From JBLWXV01 sp048267245 (GTDB lineage Bacteria > Bdellovibrionota > Bacteriovoracia > Bacteriovoracales > Bacteriovoracaceae), in contig JBLWXV010000002.1 in the NCBI GenBank assembly GCA_048267245.1, positions 496,001 through 560,000 on the forward strand: 64,000 nt of DNA, read 5' to 3'. A program made the translations under genes and the position numbers. How positions within the stretch are numbered: position 1 is the first letter of the stretch; every line of letters begins with the position of its first letter. The notes below the pieces were generated by a model, which saw only the letters and a list, made by a program, of their open reading frames with translations, was not told the origin of the DNA and did no database searches. Positions 1 to 7,802 of the stretch are shown here, one piece after another.

Positions 1-1362
1 ACAGATCACAGCTCTTCGAGCAGTCTCTTCTACGATTTTAATGGCGATGGCAATCTAGACTTACTACTTGTGAAATGGGGCTGTCACAAACTCTACTACG
101 GCCAAGGACCAAATAGACCCTTCATTGAAAAGAGCGAACTTCTTGGCGGCTACTGCTCCTACGCTCGTATGGCCACCCTGGTTGATATCGATAAAGATGG
201 TGATGTCGATATCGTCTTTGCCAATTACTCCCACTTTGAAACTGATCAATCGAAAGCATTTCAGACCACTGGCTACTACATCGGTAATAAGACTCACGGG
301 GGAGAAAATAATATTCTCCTTCAAGACAATGGCTCCTTTCACCAAGCGAAATTTAACTTTTATAATTGGCGCTCATCCACTCACGCAGTGGGGGTGATGG
401 ACTTTAACAATGACTCCTGGCCTGATCTTCTTTTTACAAATGACTACAGCTCGGATGAGGTTTGGATTAATCAGCAAGGGGCGGGTTTCAAAGAGAAGAG
501 TTCGTACTATCTCTCCCCCTACAGTAAACATGGCTACTCAGGCATGAATAGTGAGGTCTTTGATACTGACAATGATGGAGTTGAAGAAATTTACATTACT
601 AATTCCTATAAACCTCCTTATCAAACAACGGTGAATAACTTTTGGAAGCGATCGACTCTCGATGGCCCCTTTGATCGGGTAAGTGAGAAGTACGAGATGG
701 GCAGATGTGGTTTTGCCTGGGGAGCGAAATTCTTTGATGCTAATAATGACGGAAACTCTGAGCTCATGGTTGTAAATGGAAGGAGCCGTCCGCGCAAAGA
801 CGATCGGAAGCTTCCCTCTTGGTACGACTATATCGAGCTTCGTGGTTTTCCGCGCTTTCTAAGAAGCTATTCAAAGCGCCATCAAGCAGGTGTGGACGGT
901 TTTCAGACTTTGCCGGAGAGAAGCTGTCTATTTACTAAGGTTGATGAGAGTTACAAGGATATTTCAAAGCAGGCCGGAGTTGATGACTATCAAACGGGCA
1001 GAGGGCTCGCTCTCATTGACTATGATAATGATGGAAATATGGAGTTTGTGGTGGCCAATCGCGGGCCAGGAATCCTTTATCACAACGTTTCACCTAATAA
1101 GAGCAATTGGATTGGGCTTCAGGTGAGCTATAAGAATCAAATGGCAATTAATAGTACTGTGATCTTTGAGCTAGATAATGGTGTGAAAATTCTGCGCCGG
1201 ATTTATCCTTGGAACGGCTATAAAGGGCAGAGTGATAATCGAATTCACGTGGGTCTTGGAGATCAAAGGGTAAAGAGCATAAAGGTCATTTATCCAGATG
1301 GGAACTCTCAAGATGTAGAAGAATTTGCGTTAAATCAATACAACAAGGTTGATTCACTGTGA
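1..1362 (+). CDS. ASPIC/UnbV-type FG-GAP (CRTAC1-like) protein, 5' end outside window
   Basis: The frame is open from base 1, so the N-terminus lies upstream of the window. The first visible codons already encode a calcium-binding FG-GAP/VCBS loop (DFNGDGNLDLLL). Further loops follow (DIDKDGDVDIV, DFNNDSWPDLLF, DTDNDGVEEIY, DANNDGNSELMV, DYDNDGNMEFVV), which together would form a beta-propeller. The last ~85 residues, from NWIGLQV to the HVGLGDQ motif, match the ASPIC/UnbV domain, normally C-terminal in CRTAC1-like exported proteins. Family members run to 550-650 residues, so perhaps 100-200 residues are missing. The TGA stop overlaps the GTG start of the next gene by 4 bp, so the two are translationally coupled. 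Pairing with an RnfD/UnbU-like membrane protein recalls the unbV-unbU pair described in enediyne loci. The biochemical role is not established. Confidence 0.85.
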   Translation, partial: TDHSSSSSLFYDFNGDGNLDLLLVKWGCHKLYYGQGPNRPFIEKSELLGGYCSYARMATLVDIDKDGDVDIVFANYSHFETDQSKAFQTTGYYIGNKTHGGENNILLQDNGSFHQAKFNFYNWRSSTHAVGVMDFNNDSWPDLLFTNDYSSDEVWINQQGAGFKEKSSYYLSPYSKHGYSGMNSEVFDTDNDGVEEIYITNSYKPPYQTTVNNFWKRSTLDGPFDRVSEKYEMGRCGFAWGAKFFDANNDGNSELMVVNGRSRPRKDDRKLPSWYDYIELRGFPRFLRSYSKRHQAGVDGFQTLPERSCLFTKVDESYKDISKQAGVDDYQTGRGLALIDYDNDGNMEFVVANRGPGILYHNVSPNKSNWIGLQVSYKNQMAINSTVIFELDNGVKILRRIYPWNGYKGQSDNRIHVGLGDQRVKSIKVIYPDGNSQDVEEFALNQYNKVDSL

Positions 1363-2270
1363 ATGTGAAATCGAGTTTTAAAGTATTCTTCTCTGATGGA
1401 AAAAGTAGGTCGACGGTTTTCTACGCTAAGCTCGCTTTATTTCTAAGCCACTTCACCTTGGTTGCAATCTCTTACTTCTATTACAACTTCCAGCGCAGTT
1501 TATTTCAGATATTTTCCTGCTACGCCGCTGCTGTGATTGCTGAGCTTATTTTAAATAAAGTCACTAATCGCTATAACGACAGAATTCTTGATCGAGTACT
1601 CTCAAGTCTCGCTGAGGCCGCTGGGCTTCTTGTCTTGATTCGCTCACAGCTCGAGTACTATTACATCATCGCGGCCATCGTCGCTGTGGCCTCTAAATAC
1701 TTCATTCTCTCTCGTGATGGTAGACACCTTTATAATCCAACCAATTTTGCCATTATTGTGTCTCTGGCCTTAATGCCTGAATATACTTTATATCTGGCCC
1801 CCGATGAGTTTACCTTTAGTTTCTATCCGATTTTGCACGTGCTCACCTTTGGCATCTTTGCTGCAACTCTTGGGCGAACCATCTCTACGTCAATTTCATA
1901 TATTCTCTGCGGCTTTATTGTTGCTCTTCTGGCGGCAAACCACCTTGGGATGGGAAATTTTGTGGATATTATCGGACCCGAGATCGGAGCGACCTCACTC
2001 ATTTTCATTTTCTTGATGATCACCGACCCAGCAGTGGCCCCTAGATCTAAAAGAGGTCAGGTTCTCTTTGGTGCAGTATTGTTTCTAGTAAATTTCTATC
2101 TACGTTATGAAGAGGCCGTTTTTAGTCATTACCTAGCACTTTTCTTTGTGAGCGTTCTGTTGGCGATTTATAAATTTCTCATTCCGCCAATTGCTAAAAA
2201 CGAGTCCTTAGGTAGAGTTCCTCAACTTTCTCCCGCGCCCAAGGCGTGCGACGTAAAAACTTCAAACTAG
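1359..2270 (+). CDS. RnfD/NqrB-family (UnbU-like) integral membrane protein
   Basis: This 303-residue polytopic membrane protein has about 8-9 hydrophobic segments. Two motifs are typical of the NqrB/RnfD/RnfE family: GRHLYNPTNFAI near the middle (GRHLFNPSAF-like) and MITDPAVAPRS near the C-terminus. In Rnf and Nqr complexes this subunit carries covalent FMN and helps couple electron flow to ion translocation. No other rnf or nqr subunit is visible here, and the flavinylation threonine of true RnfD is not obvious, so a complete Rnf pump is unlikely. It starts at GTG 1359 inside the stop of the ASPIC/UnbV gene, and the pair corresponds to UnbV-UnbU. Its last 77 bp overlap, tail to tail, the VF530 gene on the other strand. 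Confidence 0.8.
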   Translation: MNVKSSFKVFFSDGKSRSTVFYAKLALFLSHFTLVAISYFYYNFQRSLFQIFSCYAAAVIAELILNKVTNRYNDRILDRVLSSLAEAAGLLVLIRSQLEYYYIIAAIVAVASKYFILSRDGRHLYNPTNFAIIVSLALMPEYTLYLAPDEFTFSFYPILHVLTFGIFAATLGRTISTSISYILCGFIVALLAANHLGMGNFVDIIGPEIGATSLIFIFLMITDPAVAPRSKRGQVLFGAVLFLVNFYLRYEEAVFSHYLALFFVSVLLAIYKFLIPPIAKNESLGRVPQLSPAPKACDVKTSN

Positions 2271-2412
2271 ACTTCACACTAGGGTCACTCTGAAAGCAGC
2301 GAATCTTAATGAGTCTTCCAAGCTTTTCCCAGCCATAATGCTCGTGAAGCTTAGTCACAATCATCTCAAGCGAGACTCCATGAAGAGGGTTATTTCTTTG
2401 CTCATCACTCAT
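2194..2412 (-). CDS. VF530-family (DUF2132) small DNA-binding protein
   Basis: A 72-residue protein that is almost entirely the VF530/DUF2132 domain. Recognisable pieces are NNPLHGVSLEMIVTKL, HYGWEKLG, IRCF, DPSVKSSLKFLRRTPWAR and KVEELY. The domain is an all-alpha fold (named from the Vibrio fischeri protein) annotated as DNA-binding; its cellular role is unknown. It lies 9 bp downstream of rlmF on the same strand and is probably co-transcribed with it. Its 3' end runs 77 bp into the end of the RnfD-like gene on the opposite strand, an unusually long antiparallel overlap in which both reading frames look genuine. Confidence 0.9.
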   Translation of the reverse strand: MSDEQRNNPLHGVSLEMIVTKLHEHYGWEKLGRLIKIRCFQSDPSVKSSLKFLRRTPWAREKVEELYLRTRF

Positions 2413-2421
2413 CGCTGCCCT

Positions 2422-3336
2422 CTAGAATCGCCACGCCAGGATATGACTAATTTTCTGTCCATGGCGCATTTGAAGGGTGCGAACGTTTGCACACTTGAGA
2501 CTTTTTAATTGTTGATTGAGTTCTTCAAGATGTGCCTTATTTGAAACGAGAGTCGTAAACCATCCGCACTGGTCTTTAAACTTAAGACTCTCAGTGATCA
2601 TTCTATTAATAAACGCGAGCTCACCACCTGGGCACCAGAGTTCAGCATTTTTTCCACCGAAGTTTGAGCTCGTCTTGATTGGTGCATGTCCCTTTTTCTC
2701 TCGATTTTGACTTAGGTTTTTCACCTTGCGCTCAGTTGTCTTTGACGCTTCTTTTTCAGATGCATAGAAAGGGGGATTGCACATAGTGAAATCAAATTTC
2801 TCATCGGTTTTAATGATGTCTCTAAAGATTTGCGCCGGAGACTTTTGAAATCTAACCTTGATATTCTTCTTTAATTTGGGATTGGCATTGAGGATACTTT
2901 TGGCGTTATTAATGGAGTCCGGATTAATGTCGCTGCCAACAAACCTCCAACCATAGATGCTATTTCCTAGAATCGGATAGATCGCGCTCATCCCAGTTCC
3001 AATATCTAGTCCCTTAATAGTAGTGCCCACTGGAACTTTGCCATCAAAGTCTTCGGCGAGAAGATCGGCGATATAGTGAATATAGTCCGCACGCCCCGGA
3101 ATGGGAGGACAGAGATGACCTTTGGGGACTGACCAACTCTCAACCTGATAATGAGCAAATAGAAGCGCCTGATTCAGAGTTAGTACGGCCTTCGCGTCTG
3201 AGTATTCGACTGAGAGCTCGCCATACTGATTTTTCTTCACGTAGGGGGCAAGCGCTTCAAATGCCTTTATAAGTGCCGGGAAGTCATACTTCTCGTTGTG
3301 GATATTTCGCGGGTGGAGTTCTTTTTCATTAGTCAT
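2422..3336 (-). CDS. rlmF: 23S rRNA (adenine(1618)-N(6))-methyltransferase RlmF
   Basis: RlmF (YbiN) methylates A1618 of 23S rRNA using SAM. The 304-residue protein is close to the usual ~300. It opens with the family signature HPRNIHNEKYDFPAL, then a SAM-binding segment (LDIGTGMSAIYPIL), and the N6-adenine methyltransferase catalytic motif NPPF (MCNPPFYAS). The 60-residue region around SWSVPKGHLCPPIPGRADY is also characteristic. ATG 3336 gives a sensible N-terminus. It is probably transcribed together with the downstream VF530 gene. Confidence 0.93.
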   Translation of the reverse strand: MTNEKELHPRNIHNEKYDFPALIKAFEALAPYVKKNQYGELSVEYSDAKAVLTLNQALLFAHYQVESWSVPKGHLCPPIPGRADYIHYIADLLAEDFDGKVPVGTTIKGLDIGTGMSAIYPILGNSIYGWRFVGSDINPDSINNAKSILNANPKLKKNIKVRFQKSPAQIFRDIIKTDEKFDFTMCNPPFYASEKEASKTTERKVKNLSQNREKKGHAPIKTSSNFGGKNAELWCPGGELAFINRMITESLKFKDQCGWFTTLVSNKAHLEELNQQLKSLKCANVRTLQMRHGQKISHILAWRF

Positions 3337-3537
3337 GAGCTAGGTTTACCTTAAATATGCCCATTTGGTCGTTAAAACTTTGTAGAAATCTTTAAATAGG
3401 GATCATTCTAGCGTTTAAAGCTTATTTTTTAGCTTGAGAAGCCCAAAGAGCGGACAGGGAGCAAAGCCTCATGGATTTTTAGCGGATTTTAGGTAAGCTA
3501 CTGTAAGTAACTGCTATCAAATGAATTGGAGAGGCCC

Positions 3538-3960
3538 ATGAAGCTACTTATGAGTATACTCTTGCTTTTATCCACCGTGATGGCGAGCGATTCTAAGCTA
3601 CTCTCTTATAATTGGCAGTCGAGTAAAGGGGAGATCTCGGGAGAGCTCACTCAGACCGGCCTTGTTTTTAAGAGAGGAGATCATCAATGCCAAGCAAGGT
3701 TTGATAAGTCTAAGCTCTATGAGTATGGGGTGGACCAATATCGAATTTCTCTCACGGCGATCACATCTGGCTGTGAGCGCGTTTTGGGACGCAACCAACG
3801 CCTGGAAATGGAAATTAGCAATTTTGACCCACAAAAAAAGATCACATACTCGACTCGAGTAATTACGCGTATGCACGATGAAGCTAAGCCGAGGCAGGGT
3901 AGGGTCACTTTCATTAATTCCGAACTTCTTCAGTCGGCTTTTAGGGAAAAGGTTAAATAA
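3538..3960 (+). CDS. Secreted protein of unknown function
   Basis: I do not recognise this family. The protein is about 140 residues with an N-terminal signal peptide (MKLLMSILLLLSTVMA, cleavage probably before SDSKL). The mature part has one Cys pair (QCQARF and SGCERV), consistent with a periplasmic or outer-membrane beta-rich domain. I chose ATG 3538 because GGAGAG lies 5-10 bases upstream; the in-frame TTG at 3526 overlaps that Shine-Dalgarno sequence. It is 26 bp upstream of the peptidylarginine deiminase gene on the same strand and may share its transcript. Confidence 0.7.
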   Translation: MKLLMSILLLLSTVMASDSKLLSYNWQSSKGEISGELTQTGLVFKRGDHQCQARFDKSKLYEYGVDQYRISLTAITSGCERVLGRNQRLEMEISNFDPQKKITYSTRVITRMHDEAKPRQGRVTFINSELLQSAFREKVK

Positions 3961-3986
3961 CTTTTGATTTCTCCGATACGCTTTTC

Positions 3987-5729
3987 GTGAGAGCTCAAAA
4001 AGTAAATTTATTATTCACAGGTATAGTTTTCGCTTTGTTTGTCGCTTTGGCATCAAAGTCCTTTGCCTATACCACCAAGGATTGCAAAATTGATGTTAGC
4101 AAATTGCAACCCTGTCCTAGCAAGAACGCACGCTTAGTTCCAAAGAATTATCAGCCGCAAATTCTCTTTATAAAAGATCAAGAAATCGTCTCTAATGTCG
4201 AATTTCTAGAGACTCTTCCCGAGGGGACCATGGTGTCTGTGGATGGGTCTGGTCGAGACCGCCTAAGAGAGTCGCTTGCTAAAAAATATCCCCCTGCAAA
4301 AGTGGCAGAACTTGAAAAAAAGATTCTCTTCTATCCACACCCTCATCTCGAGCGAGAGGATAAACAAGGTCTCATGCCAATAGTCGACAATGAGAATGGT
4401 GGCTATATTCGCGATCTTGCCGTCTTAGGGTTTGACCCTGCAACGGGAACCATCCAGTATAATTATCAAAAGCGCGATTGGCATCCAGATGGAGATGAGC
4501 TTGAAATTTGTGGGCTTAAGGCCCAAATGAATGACTTAGGAAGTGGATTCTTTAATCCAGGCGTTAATCGCGGCGGAAATGTCATGGCACTGCCAGGTGG
4601 ACAGTGTCTTGTGGGCGAGAACATGATTCCAGATAGGGCACTTACACTTTGTGGCCAAGGTGAAGGTGTACAAATAATAAAACTTCCAACACTAGGTACC
4701 ACCGTTGGACACATCGATGAACTCGTCAATATTATCCCAAGTCCTCGTCCAGCTCCTTGCAATTTTCATATCGTAATCGCCGATCAAAAAACGCATGACC
4801 AAGTTTTAAAAGACAATCCTAAGGAACTCTTCTTTAGAGAGAAGCTTGTTAGTAGCTATAAGAATTCACTCGATGAGTACTACTCTGATCCCAATAAATG
4901 TCAGATGAATGGCTGTCCGGCCAAATTGCCCCAGGAAAGAGTTTGTGAACTCTATAAAGCACGTGAAACTCTTCTTTACTTTCAATCAAAGCTTACTAGC
5001 GAGATGATCAAGGGCGCTCCAACTAAACAAAGAAGTCGCTCGCGCGACAAGGCTTCACTTCTTCTCGATCTCTTTATTTCTCCTGGCTATGCCGGTGGAA
5101 AGTCCCTCCAGAAAATAACTCCAGAAGAGAAGGAGGCGGAGATAAAAAAAATGAAAGCAAAAGAGCTTGCGATTAGTAATTACGGTCTTGAATACAATGA
5201 TGAAATTCAAAATGAGATGGGTCGTAAAATGAAGAGATGCTCCGAGCTCACCAATGAAGACGTGCTCACGGTTATGAATGAAAGCGATTACTCTCAAATT
5301 AAAGCCTTTATTGAAAACCAAGATAAAGATCCTCAAAATAGTGAGGTCCCCGTTCATCGCTTGATCAAAGATGCTCTCTATAATATTGAAGGAAATCAAA
5401 AGGCCAATCAAGAAATTGCTGAGTCACTTGATAAAACTCGATCAATTCTTGAACAAAACATTCCGGCAGAGTGTAAAGAGAGCGCCTTTGTTAAGCTTCC
5501 CTATCTCTTTATCGACGCCAAGGCCGTGAATCCAAACCCCGCTAATGTTCTCGCTGCAGGAAAGGCCGTCATAACGCCCAAGCAAATCACTCCTGCTGTA
5601 GGCAAGTATATCAAAGATAAGTATGAAGAGCTGGGTCTCAAGTCATTTGAGATGAATACTTTTTCTAAGCATACTGGTGGTGGGAATGTACATTGTCTCA
5701 CTAATGAGATGCGCCTTTGTGCTCCCTAA
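3987..5729 (+). CDS. Secreted protein-arginine deiminase (PAD) family protein
   Basis: PADs convert peptidyl-arginine to citrulline. The 580-residue protein starts at GTG 3987 with a signal peptide ending near ASKSFA, so the enzyme is exported. The catalytic set of the PAD_C fold can be seen in order: Asp143 in YIRDLAVLGF (equivalent to the PAD4 Asp350 region), His242 and Asp244 in VGHIDELVN (PAD4 His471/Asp473), and Cys570 in GGGNVHCLTNEMR (PAD4 Cys645, VHCGTN). GVNRGGNVMALPGG is the usual substrate-pocket loop. An insertion of ~200 charged residues (about 300-510), with a Lys/Arg-rich linker, separates the His/Asp from the Cys. This arrangement follows vertebrate-type PAD rather than the agmatine-deiminase-like enzyme of Porphyromonas. 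Calcium dependence cannot be judged. The residue match supports an active enzyme; its target is unknown. Confidence 0.85.
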   Translation: MRAQKVNLLFTGIVFALFVALASKSFAYTTKDCKIDVSKLQPCPSKNARLVPKNYQPQILFIKDQEIVSNVEFLETLPEGTMVSVDGSGRDRLRESLAKKYPPAKVAELEKKILFYPHPHLEREDKQGLMPIVDNENGGYIRDLAVLGFDPATGTIQYNYQKRDWHPDGDELEICGLKAQMNDLGSGFFNPGVNRGGNVMALPGGQCLVGENMIPDRALTLCGQGEGVQIIKLPTLGTTVGHIDELVNIIPSPRPAPCNFHIVIADQKTHDQVLKDNPKELFFREKLVSSYKNSLDEYYSDPNKCQMNGCPAKLPQERVCELYKARETLLYFQSKLTSEMIKGAPTKQRSRSRDKASLLLDLFISPGYAGGKSLQKITPEEKEAEIKKMKAKELAISNYGLEYNDEIQNEMGRKMKRCSELTNEDVLTVMNESDYSQIKAFIENQDKDPQNSEVPVHRLIKDALYNIEGNQKANQEIAESLDKTRSILEQNIPAECKESAFVKLPYLFIDAKAVNPNPANVLAAGKAVITPKQITPAVGKYIKDKYEELGLKSFEMNTFSKHTGGGNVHCLTNEMRLCAP

Positions 5730-5797
5730 GAATTGAGTAATTTCACTAAGAACGGTCACGAGAATGTAATGAACGTTGGGCATTGCATGAATACACT

Positions 5798-5935
5798 TTA
5801 ATTTTGCGCTCTCTCTTCAGCTTTTGGTGTCTTCTCTTTAGCTTTGTCGATATGATATTTTGCATACGATATCTCTAGCGTATCGAGGTAAAGCTACATC
5901 TACAATTGACTGAGAGATATCCATTTCATCAAGGA
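5798..5935 (-). pseudogene. Possible decayed gene remnant
   Basis: On the minus strand, a 30-codon open stretch ending at the TAA complement of 5798-5800 reads as a charged, protein-like tail (for example HIDKAKEKTPKAEERAQN). In the adjacent frame just upstream is another protein-like stretch (LLDEMDISQSIVDV). Together they suggest the end of a gene broken by a frameshift near 5895. The region is short and such stretches can arise by chance. No start codon or Shine-Dalgarno sequence supports expression. Confidence 0.25.
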
Positions 5936-5942
5936 GCGCAAT

Positions 5943-6293
5943 ATGTATGTCGACGGATTTGTCACGGCCGTACCAAAGAAAAATAAAGAGAAATACATCA
6001 CTCATCTTGGTGAGGCTAAGAAATTGTTGAAGGACTGCGGTTTAATTCGAATGGTTGAATGTTGGCAGGATGATGTAAAGCCTGGGGTGAAGACTGACTT
6101 TTTTAAGGCGGTCGAGGCCAAAGAAGATGAGGCCGTTCTCTTTAGCTGGTTTGAATGGAAATCAAAAGAAGAGAGAGACGAAGGTGTCAAAAAAATGATG
6201 AGTGATGAGCGTATGGGAAACCTCGAAATGCCATTTGATATGTCACGAATGATCTATGGTGGGTTTGATTGCATTTTTGACGAGAAATTCTAA
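5943..6293 (+). CDS. DUF1428 (YbaA-like) protein
   Basis: A 116-residue cytoplasmic protein matching the DUF1428 family, which has a dimeric alpha/beta-barrel fold: MYVDGFVTAVPKKNKEKY at the start, then VECWQDDVKPG, EAKEDEAVLFSWFEW and MSDERM. The biochemical role is unknown. AAGGAG lies about 8 bases before ATG 5943. The TAA stop shares its last A with the ATG of the next gene, so the two are coupled. It is the first gene of a run of four small cytosolic proteins of types often found clustered (DUF1428, DHFR-like, DUF5519, VOC). Confidence 0.88.
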   Translation: MYVDGFVTAVPKKNKEKYITHLGEAKKLLKDCGLIRMVECWQDDVKPGVKTDFFKAVEAKEDEAVLFSWFEWKSKEERDEGVKKMMSDERMGNLEMPFDMSRMIYGGFDCIFDEKF

Positions 6294-6850
6294 TGGGAAT
6301 TCTAACATTTTGTTTGAATCTAACTCTTGATGGTTGTATCGACCACCAAGAGGGTATTGCCGATGAGGAGACTCACGCCCTCTTTACTCGTCTTATGGAT
6401 GAGAGTGGGGCAATGCTATGGGGAAGAGTAACTTACGAGATGATGGAGAGGTACTGGCCCGCAGTTGCGCGTGGTGAAGTTGAAGCCCCTTTGTCGGTAC
6501 GTGAGTGGGCAGTTAAGCTGGAATCAAAACCTAAGTATGTTGTTTCTTCGACTCGAAATGAATATAGCTGGAATAATAGTCATCATGTATTTGGTGATCT
6601 TCGCTCAAGCATACAGAAAATCAAGGGCGATCATCCCTCTGGTGTGCTCCTAGGTAGTGGGAAGCTTGCAATAGATTTAGATCGCTTGGATTTAATTGAT
6701 GAGTACAAGTTTCTTGTGCACCCTCGGATTGCGGGGCATGGTCCGACGCTCTATGAAGGTGGTTTACCTAATACTCGAAGGCTTGAACTTGTCTCGGTGA
6801 ACCCACTCTCTAATGGTGCGGTTTTTATGCACTATCGACGTGAGCGCTAA
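6293..6850 (+). CDS. Dihydrofolate reductase family (RibD C-terminal-like) protein
   Basis: A 185-residue protein of the DHFR/RibD_C fold (YyaP/YwjB type). Recognisable parts are LTLDGCIDHQEG at the N-terminus, MLWGRVTYEMMERYWP (the GRxTYE motif that binds NADP(H)), KYVVSSTR, GVLLGSGKLA, and the C-terminal LVHPRIAGHGPTLYEG. These proteins bind NADP(H), but their true substrate is usually unknown; I would not call it folA. It overlaps the upstream DUF1428 gene by one base. Confidence 0.88.
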   Translation: MGILTFCLNLTLDGCIDHQEGIADEETHALFTRLMDESGAMLWGRVTYEMMERYWPAVARGEVEAPLSVREWAVKLESKPKYVVSSTRNEYSWNNSHHVFGDLRSSIQKIKGDHPSGVLLGSGKLAIDLDRLDLIDEYKFLVHPRIAGHGPTLYEGGLPNTRRLELVSVNPLSNGAVFMHYRRER

Positions 6851-6877
6851 AAGTATTTCTTAATTGGGAGATCGACA

Positions 6878-7192
6878 ATGCCAAAACTCAAGCAAATCCT
6901 AGTTGAAAAATTGGAAACCATTTCAAATGTAGAGTCACGTCCTTCAAAAGTTGCTGGTGGATCGGCTTTTTTCTACAACAACAAAGAGATTGCTCATTTT
7001 CATCACGATAATGAAATCGACATTCGCCTAACCAAGAAGGTCATAAAGAGAGAGGGGCTGTCCCACCCCACAGATTCTGATTTTCATCATCATCGTGGGC
7101 CTAGCTCAGAGTGGATTGAGTTAAGATTTAAAAGTCAAAAGCAAGTGGACGAAGTTGTGAGACTTTTTAAACTAGCTCTCGATAGCTATTAG
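6878..7192 (+). CDS. DUF5519 ('luciferase' domain) small protein
   Basis: A 104-residue protein with the pattern of the DUF5519 domain, often mislabelled luciferase family: GGSAFFYNNKEIAHFHHDNEID, then an HHHRGPSSEWIELRF stretch and a C-terminal helix (VVRLFKLAL). It is rich in His (HFHHD, FHHHRG), which could bind a metal or an acidic ligand; no reaction is known. GGGAG precedes ATG 6878 and the gene lies 27 bp after the DHFR-like gene, probably in the same operon. Confidence 0.75.
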   Translation: MPKLKQILVEKLETISNVESRPSKVAGGSAFFYNNKEIAHFHHDNEIDIRLTKKVIKREGLSHPTDSDFHHHRGPSSEWIELRFKSQKQVDEVVRLFKLALDSY

Positions 7193-7209
7193 TAAGGATC
7201 ACTATATCT

Positions 7210-7758
7210 ATGAAAACACTTCTCAATCATGTCGCAGTCCTAGTAGAAAGTATCGAGTCAGTACTAGAGAAGAAGCTCTTTCAATCGGGCCATCTAGGAG
7301 AAATTGAGGAGTTTCCAGCAGAGGGAACCAGAGAACTCTACATTGGCGAAGGTAATCAAATGGGAAAACTGCTCCTAATGCAGGCCAATGGTCCCGGCCC
7401 CTATCAAAATGCTCTCACTAAGCGGGGGGCAGGATTACATCATATAGCAATTGATGTCCTAAATATTGATCAATATGTTGAGAGTATATCAGGATCGGGT
7501 TGGCTACTTCATCCGAAGAGTTTTGATTTTTATCGCAGAATTAAACAAGTGTGGTTATGTCGTCCTGGAATTCCATTCTTAATTGAAGTGAATGAGAGTA
7601 ATTTTTCGCTTGAAAATGAATATTTCATTGAGAGCTTAAAGCTTCCAATTATTGATGATAAATACATTGAGGCGCTTTGCTGCGATCAGATCAAAACTGG
7701 TGACGAGTTCATTTTTAAGACTCAGGAGAGAGAATACAGAATTAGAGATCTGCTGTGA
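7210..7758 (+). CDS. VOC-superfamily (glyoxalase-like) protein
   Basis: A 182-residue protein whose first ~135 residues show the VOC half-modules: LLNHVAVLVESIE at the start, an ELYIGEGNQMGKLLLM strand, GAGLHHIAIDVLNI (second module His), and IPFLIEVNES (final Glu ligand position). About 45 extra residues follow with no recognised motif. The His/His/Glu pattern is compatible with a divalent metal site, so it could be an isomerase, lyase or dioxygenase. It lies 17 bp after DUF5519 and is probably the last gene of the 5.9-7.8 kb operon. Confidence 0.7.
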   Translation: MKTLLNHVAVLVESIESVLEKKLFQSGHLGEIEEFPAEGTRELYIGEGNQMGKLLLMQANGPGPYQNALTKRGAGLHHIAIDVLNIDQYVESISGSGWLLHPKSFDFYRRIKQVWLCRPGIPFLIEVNESNFSLENEYFIESLKLPIIDDKYIEALCCDQIKTGDEFIFKTQEREYRIRDLL

Positions 7759-7802
7759 GAAAGAGCGCCAAATAGAGCATTCGGCGCCCCCTCATCTATA
7801 TA

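Noticed and set aside
1..2270. Enediyne biosynthetic gene cluster
   Set aside because: Only the UnbV/UnbU-like pair is present. No iterative PKS, thioesterase E10 or other enediyne core gene is seen in the window; orphan pairs are known.
1359..2270. Component of a full Rnf or Nqr sodium pump
   Set aside because: No other subunit is encoded nearby, and the gene is coupled to an ASPIC/UnbV gene instead.
5055..5411. 118-codon antisense open frame inside the PAD gene
   Set aside because: It lies opposite a well-supported coding region and its hydrophobic content is a by-product of the Lys/Asp/Glu-rich sense strand; no Shine-Dalgarno or family match.
7764..7786. GCGCC...GGCGC hairpin between the VOC and SDR genes
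   Set aside because: Only five base pairs with a 13-base loop and no T run; too weak to call a terminator.
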